In this document: positions 6,082 through 9,293 of the stretch, piece by piece | Layout: every line of letters starts with the position of its first letter | Numbering within the stretch: the stretch's first letter is position 1 | Assembly: GCA_003566335.1 (NCBI GenBank) | Contig: PXDR01000367.1 | Location: 1 to 9,293, forward strand | Length of the DNA stretch: 9,293 nt | Reading direction: 5' to 3' | Origin: Cyanobacteria bacterium T3Sed10_344R1 | GTDB lineage: Bacteria; Cyanobacteriota; Cyanobacteriia; Phormidesmidales; Phormidesmidaceae | Notes under the pieces: generated by a model | What the model saw: only the letters and a program-made list of their open reading frames with translations | What the model was told of the DNA's origin: nothing | Database searches by the model: none | Program-made: the position numbers and the translations under genes

Positions 6082-7129
6082 TCAAGCTGAAGTTGAGGTT
6101 GTTGCTGGGGATGGGGGCGATGGAATTGTCGCCTTCCGGCGAGAGAAGTACGTCCCGGCAGGCGGCCCGGCTGGGGGCAATGGCGGGCCAGGCGGCTCCG
6201 TTATTTTAGTCGCCGTAGACAACCTGCAAACCCTGCTGGACTTCCGCTACTCCCGGATTTTCAAGGCCGACAATGGCGGTCGCGGTGGCCCCAAGAACAG
6301 AACCGGTGCAGCGGGGCAAGATCGCACCATTGAAGTGCCCTGCGGCACCCTAATTTATGATGCCGACACCGCAGAGTTGCTGGGCGACTTAACTCAGCCT
6401 GGGCAAACCCTCTGTGTGGCCCAAGGCGGCAAAGGGGGGCTCGGCAACCGCCACTTTCTGAGCAACCGCAACCGCGCCCCGGAACACGCATTGCCAGGGC
6501 TGCCCGGAGAAACCCGCCGCATTCGCCTAGAGCTGAAGCTGTTGGCCGAAGTGGGCATTGTCGGCTTGCCCAATGCCGGTAAATCCACTTTGATTGCCGC
6601 CCTCTCAGCCGCTCGGCCCAAGATTGCCGATTATCCCTTTACTACGCTGATTCCGAACCTAGGCGTGGTGCGCAAGCCCACCGGAGACGGCACGGTCTTC
6701 GCCGATATTCCTGGATTGATTTCTGGGGCGCATCAAGGGTTGGGGCTAGGCCATGACTTCCTGCGTCACGTTGAGCGCACCCGGCTGTTGCTCCATGTGG
6801 TGGACGGCACTGCCGAAGACCCCCTAGCCAACTACCGCGTCATCCAGCAAGAGCTGAATGCCTACGGTCGCCACTTGGCCCACCGGCCCCAAATCCTCGC
6901 CCTGAACAAGGTCGAAGCGATGGAGCCTGAGCAGCTTGAGGCCCAGCTTGAGGCGCTAGCAACCGACAGTGGCCAACCGGTCTACCCGATTTCTGCCGTC
7001 ACCCGTCAGGGACTAGATCCGCTCATGCAGCAGGTTTGGGCCACCCTAGAAATAGAAAATCAGCGCCAGGCAGACTTGGCCAACGAAGTGGTCAGCATAG
7101 AGTCGCCTCTGATGATTTCGGAGCCTTGA
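6068..7129 (+). CDS. obg: Obg/CgtA ribosome-assembly GTPase
   Basis: This 353-residue protein is a full-length Obg without the extra C-terminal domain found in some Gram-positive members. The N-terminal Obg fold (1-~158) has the typical glycine-rich repeats (GDGGDGIVAFRREKYVP, GGPAGGNGGPGGS, GGRGGPKNRTGAAG, GGKGGLGNRHF). The G domain follows: G1 GLPNAGKST at 166-174, the G2 Thr in YPFTTLIPNLG, G3 DIPGL at 213-217, G4 NKVE at 280-283 and G5 SAVT. Obg binds GTP, associates with the large ribosomal subunit and is needed for 50S maturation and stress responses. The G4 motif has Glu in place of the usual Asp of NKxD, which is unusual and noted as a finding. The start ATG lies inside the end of the DUF4168 gene, which indicates coupling. 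Confidence 0.98.
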   Translation: MQFIDQAEVEVVAGDGGDGIVAFRREKYVPAGGPAGGNGGPGGSVILVAVDNLQTLLDFRYSRIFKADNGGRGGPKNRTGAAGQDRTIEVPCGTLIYDADTAELLGDLTQPGQTLCVAQGGKGGLGNRHFLSNRNRAPEHALPGLPGETRRIRLELKLLAEVGIVGLPNAGKSTLIAALSAARPKIADYPFTTLIPNLGVVRKPTGDGTVFADIPGLISGAHQGLGLGHDFLRHVERTRLLLHVVDGTAEDPLANYRVIQQELNAYGRHLAHRPQILALNKVEAMEPEQLEAQLEALATDSGQPVYPISAVTRQGLDPLMQQVWATLEIENQRQADLANEVVSIESPLMISEP

Positions 7130-7170
7130 TTTCTATTCTGAGTTCTCAGGCTCCCTCCCTGGAACTGTAG

Positions 7171-7198
7171 CCCCAAAACCTGCTCCCCAAAACCTGCA
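7171..7198. repeat. tandem 14-bp direct repeat upstream of mtnC
   Basis: CCCCAAAACCTGCT (7171-7184) and CCCCAAAACCTGCA (7185-7198) adjoin and differ only in the last base. They lie 35 bp before the mtnC start codon. An AATAAT sequence at 7198-7203 directly after them could be the -10 box, which would put the repeats over the -35 region, where an activator could bind. This is an inference. Confidence 0.85.
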
Positions 7199-7232
7199 AT
7201 AATGGCCTCGCACATTTAAACCTGATGCAGCT

Positions 7233-7979
7233 ATGGGCGGTTACAGTGACCGAATTAAAGCCATTCTGCTTGACATTGAGGGGACAACAACGCCAGTCTC
7301 CTTTGTCGTAGAGCAGCTGTTTCCGTTTGCCCGTCAGCATTTAGAGGCGTTTTTGCAGTCGGCAGGTCGCACTGAGGCAGTGCAGGCTGACCTAGCCCTG
7401 CTCCGCGAGGAATATGAGGCGGAAGCTGATGATCTGGCGGCGGAAGAGGCCGGGGATAAGCTGCCTAAATGGAAGGGGAAATCGCCTCAAGCGGCCCTGC
7501 CCTACCTGAATTATTTGATGGATCAAGACCGTAAATCAACGGCACTGAAGGCGTTGCAGGGCAAGGTCTGGGATCAAGGTTATGGGGCTGGTGAGCTGCG
7601 ATCGCAGATCTTCCCCGACGTATTGCCCGCCTTCCAGCGCTGGCAGGCAGACGGTAAGCAACTGTTCATCTTTTCTTCCGGCAGTGTACCGGCCCAAAAA
7701 CTGCTGTTTCGCCATACCGAAGCCGGTGACTTGACTCCCTACCTCAGCGGCTACTTCGACACCGAAGTCGGGCCAAAAAAAGTTGCCGCCAGCTATCGCA
7801 AAATTGCCGCCATCATTGGCCTACCGCCCCCAGACATTCTGTTTATCTCCGACGTTGCCGCAGAACTCCAGGCCGCCGATGCGGCTGGCATGGCCACCCT
7901 ATTCTCCCAACGGCCCAATAATCCCTACCCCAACGCCGATGGGTTTGAGGTGATCCAAACTTTTGAGGGCATTGGCTAG
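7233..7979 (+). CDS. mtnC: enolase-phosphatase E1 (acireductone synthase)
   Basis: This 248-residue HAD-superfamily enzyme acts in methionine salvage. It enolises 2,3-diketo-5-methylthiopentyl-1-phosphate and then removes the phosphate to give acireductone. All core motifs are present. Motif I is LLDIEGTTTPVSF at 12-24, with the nucleophile region D14 and the conserved E16. Motif II is FIFSSGSVPAQKLLF at 145-159. The motif III lysine lies in GPKK (180-183), and motif IV is ILFISDVAAEL at 202-212 with D207. The closing stretch RPNNPYP is also typical. Length is normal. ATG at 7233 is the natural start, because motif I begins only 11 residues later. No other salvage genes are in the window. It lies 103 bp after obg and probably has its own promoter. 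A HIP1 site is at 7598-7605. Confidence 0.95.
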   Translation: MGGYSDRIKAILLDIEGTTTPVSFVVEQLFPFARQHLEAFLQSAGRTEAVQADLALLREEYEAEADDLAAEEAGDKLPKWKGKSPQAALPYLNYLMDQDRKSTALKALQGKVWDQGYGAGELRSQIFPDVLPAFQRWQADGKQLFIFSSGSVPAQKLLFRHTEAGDLTPYLSGYFDTEVGPKKVAASYRKIAAIIGLPPPDILFISDVAAELQAADAAGMATLFSQRPNNPYPNADGFEVIQTFEGIG

Positions 7980-8177
7980 TGAGGCAATGGGTTGACGCTC
8001 AGGCACAATTCATGACCTTTATCACACCCATTCTGGTTATCCCCTGCTGAAATGAAGTTGTGGGTGCAAGTCATCCTTGCTGCGTTCCCCCTTCTCTTCT
8101 ATCCCGATTGACACACCAATAAGCACCAAGCCAGCGCCCCAGCGGCGTTCATATCAGGCGTGACCGGGGAATACTAA

Positions 8178-8199
8178 GCAAAATCAAGGCAAAATCAAG
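8178..8199. repeat. tandem 11-bp direct repeat GCAAAATCAAG x2
   Basis: Two perfect adjoining copies lie at 8178-8188 and 8189-8199. They directly precede the 12-bp perfect palindrome GCTTGGCCAAGC (8201-8212), which is the left side of a long stem-loop. Confidence 0.9.
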
Positions 8200-8206
8200 C
8201 GCTTGG

Positions 8207-8253
8207 CCAAGCAACTTAGGCAAATACGACAAAATATGGTGCCTAAGGCTTGG
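8207..8253 (+). promoter_or_regulatory. long stem-loop in the region upstream of the HD gene
   Basis: CCAAGC (8207-8212) pairs with GCTTGG (8248-8253), and CTTAGGCA (8215-8222) pairs with TGCCTAAG (8240-8247). Together they give a 14-bp stem with a 2-nt AA bulge and a 17-nt A-rich loop. The left arm can alternatively fold on itself as the palindrome at 8201-8212, so two mutually exclusive folds exist. No T-run follows directly (the first is TTTTT at 8284-8288), so it is a poor simple terminator. It could be an operator, a leader structure or part of a small RNA. The strand is assumed from the flanking genes. Confidence 0.45.
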
Positions 8254-8425
8254 CTTAGGTCGCCTGTGCTAGGTTGATTTAGAGTTTTTCTACCAAACTT
8301 TTTCACGCAACGTTTCCACTCGACTACCGACTGCCGACGCTAAAAGCTCACCCCTGCTTCAGGATGCTAAGTCACTCCTGAATTCAGCCCATTTCCAGCC
8401 CTCCGATCCATCAGCGAGCACGCCC

Positions 8426-9274
8426 ATGTTTAACGCCACAGAGATATTGATCTCGGACTTTGTGGAAAAACTCAGGAACGGGTACCACCGCACTTACGGT
8501 GGCCTCAAGCCTGACTACGAGGACATCATCGCCTGGGCGGGCAGTATGGCCCTGGAAAACATCGCCAACAGCGACGCCCTGTATCACAACGTTGAACACA
8601 CGATTCTAGTCGCCCTCGTCGGTCAAGAGATTCTGCGAGGTCGCCAAATTCGGGAAGGGGGCGTCACCTGCGAAGACTGGCTCCACTTCATCATCTCCTT
8701 GGTTTGCCACGATATTGGCTATGTCAAAGGGGTTTGCCGCGAAGATTGCGATCGCGAGGGTCTATACGCCACTGGCCAAGAGGGCGACCGCGTCCATCTG
8801 CCCGCTGGTTGTTCAGATGCCTCCCTAACGCCCTATCACGTGGATCGGGGCAAGCTATTCATCGAAGAACGCTTTGGCAGCAACCGGCTGATTGATGCCG
8901 AACTCATTAAACGCAACATTGAGCTCACCCGGTTTCCGGTGCCCAAAGAAGAAGATCACCAGGACACCAAAAACTATCCTGGCCTGCTGCGCGCCGCAGA
9001 TTTGATTGGTCAACTCAGCGACCCCCGCTACCTGAAAAAAATTGGGGCGCTGTTCTACGAATTTGAAGAAACCGGTCAAAACAAGTTCCTCAACTACAAG
9101 CACCCTGGCGATTTGCGGCACAACTATCCCAAGTTCTACTGGAACGTGGTTCACCCCTATCTACAGGATGGGCTGCGGTATCTATCCCTGACTCAAGAGG
9201 GCAAGCAGATCATCGCCAACCTTTACTCCAATGTATTTGTGGTAGAAAATGAGCAGCTTGTCACCTCAACCTAG
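8426..9274 (+). CDS. HD-domain metal-dependent phosphohydrolase
   Basis: This 282-residue, probably cytoplasmic protein has an HD/PDEase-type metal site: YHNVEHT at 53-59 (H54, H58), the HD pair in LVCHDIGYVKG (92-102; H95 D96) and the final Asp in LLRAADLIGQLSDPRYL (187-203; D192). The helices around these residues are typical of the all-helical HD fold. Such enzymes hydrolyse phosphate esters, cyclic nucleotides or nucleotides; the substrate cannot be named here. Unlike classical phosphodiesterases the motif reads HDIGY rather than HDxxH, so one possible ligand is missing, although H124 and H138 in the following loop could take its place. That loop (about 102-140) also holds three cysteines (104, 108, 129). 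The start is ATG at 8426 with no clear ribosome binding site. No partner gene is visible downstream before the window ends. Confidence 0.85.
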   Translation: MFNATEILISDFVEKLRNGYHRTYGGLKPDYEDIIAWAGSMALENIANSDALYHNVEHTILVALVGQEILRGRQIREGGVTCEDWLHFIISLVCHDIGYVKGVCREDCDREGLYATGQEGDRVHLPAGCSDASLTPYHVDRGKLFIEERFGSNRLIDAELIKRNIELTRFPVPKEEDHQDTKNYPGLLRAADLIGQLSDPRYLKKIGALFYEFEETGQNKFLNYKHPGDLRHNYPKFYWNVVHPYLQDGLRYLSLTQEGKQIIANLYSNVFVVENEQLVTST

Positions 9275-9293
9275 CCCTAAGCGCGATCCTGGG

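Larger units (their letters stand above)
7980..8425. other. 446-bp gene-free region between mtnC and the HD-domain gene
   Basis: No convincing reading frame is present. It contains a weak long-loop inverted repeat AATGGGT/ACCCATT (7986-7992, 8026-8032) just after mtnC and an isolated TTGACA (8108-8113) without a matching -10. It also holds a tandem 11-bp repeat and a strong stem-loop (8178-8253), listed separately. The remaining ~170 bp before the HD gene is pyrimidine-rich and shows nothing I can name. Confidence 0.6.

Noticed and set aside
8855..9154. Minus-strand frame opposite the HD-domain gene
   Set aside because: It is the antisense of conserved HD-domain codons and has no recognisable features.

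Overview
The window is a stretch of cyanobacterial chromosome. Three things point to this. Seven copies of the octamer GCGATCGC, the HIP1 repeat typical of cyanobacterial genomes, are present. The tRNA-Glu(UUC) has cyanobacterial/chloroplast features and no encoded CCA. Several genes look like cyanobacteria-typical families, including a DUF4168 exported protein. The moderately GC-rich composition and loosely packed, mostly single-gene layout resemble a filamentous Leptolyngbya/Nodosilinea-type genome, but the genus is an inference.

Layout. On the minus strand from the left edge there is the 5' part of a PMT/ArnT-type membrane glycosyltransferase (runs off the window), an unrecognised protein with an acidic tail (TTG start), a strong rho-independent terminator, and a PotB-type ABC permease. 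Divergent from the permease is a small hypothetical gene with a GTG start. Next come a tRNA-Glu with a clear sigma70-type promoter and a hairpin terminator, a 130-bp stretch of short degenerate repeats, and a minus-strand SUI1/eIF1-like gene (YciH family). The rest is on the plus strand: holA (DNA polymerase III delta), a 478-bp gene-free region with a possible structured RNA, a DUF4168 exported protein that overlaps obg by 14 bp, mtnC (enolase-phosphatase of methionine salvage), a 446-bp gene-free region with a tandem repeat and a long stem-loop, and an HD-domain phosphohydrolase.

How the genes relate. Most are core housekeeping functions (clamp loading, ribosome assembly, translation, methionine salvage, a tRNA that in cyanobacteria also feeds tetrapyrrole synthesis) placed side by side rather than forming one pathway. 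The only clear translational coupling is DUF4168-obg. I found no CRISPR array, transposase, integrase, toxin-antitoxin pair or recognisable defence operon. The most interesting parts are non-coding: the repeat cluster behind the tRNA, the long-range inverted repeat at 5198-5306 and the stem-loop at 8207-8253. None of them can be called a new system from sequence alone.
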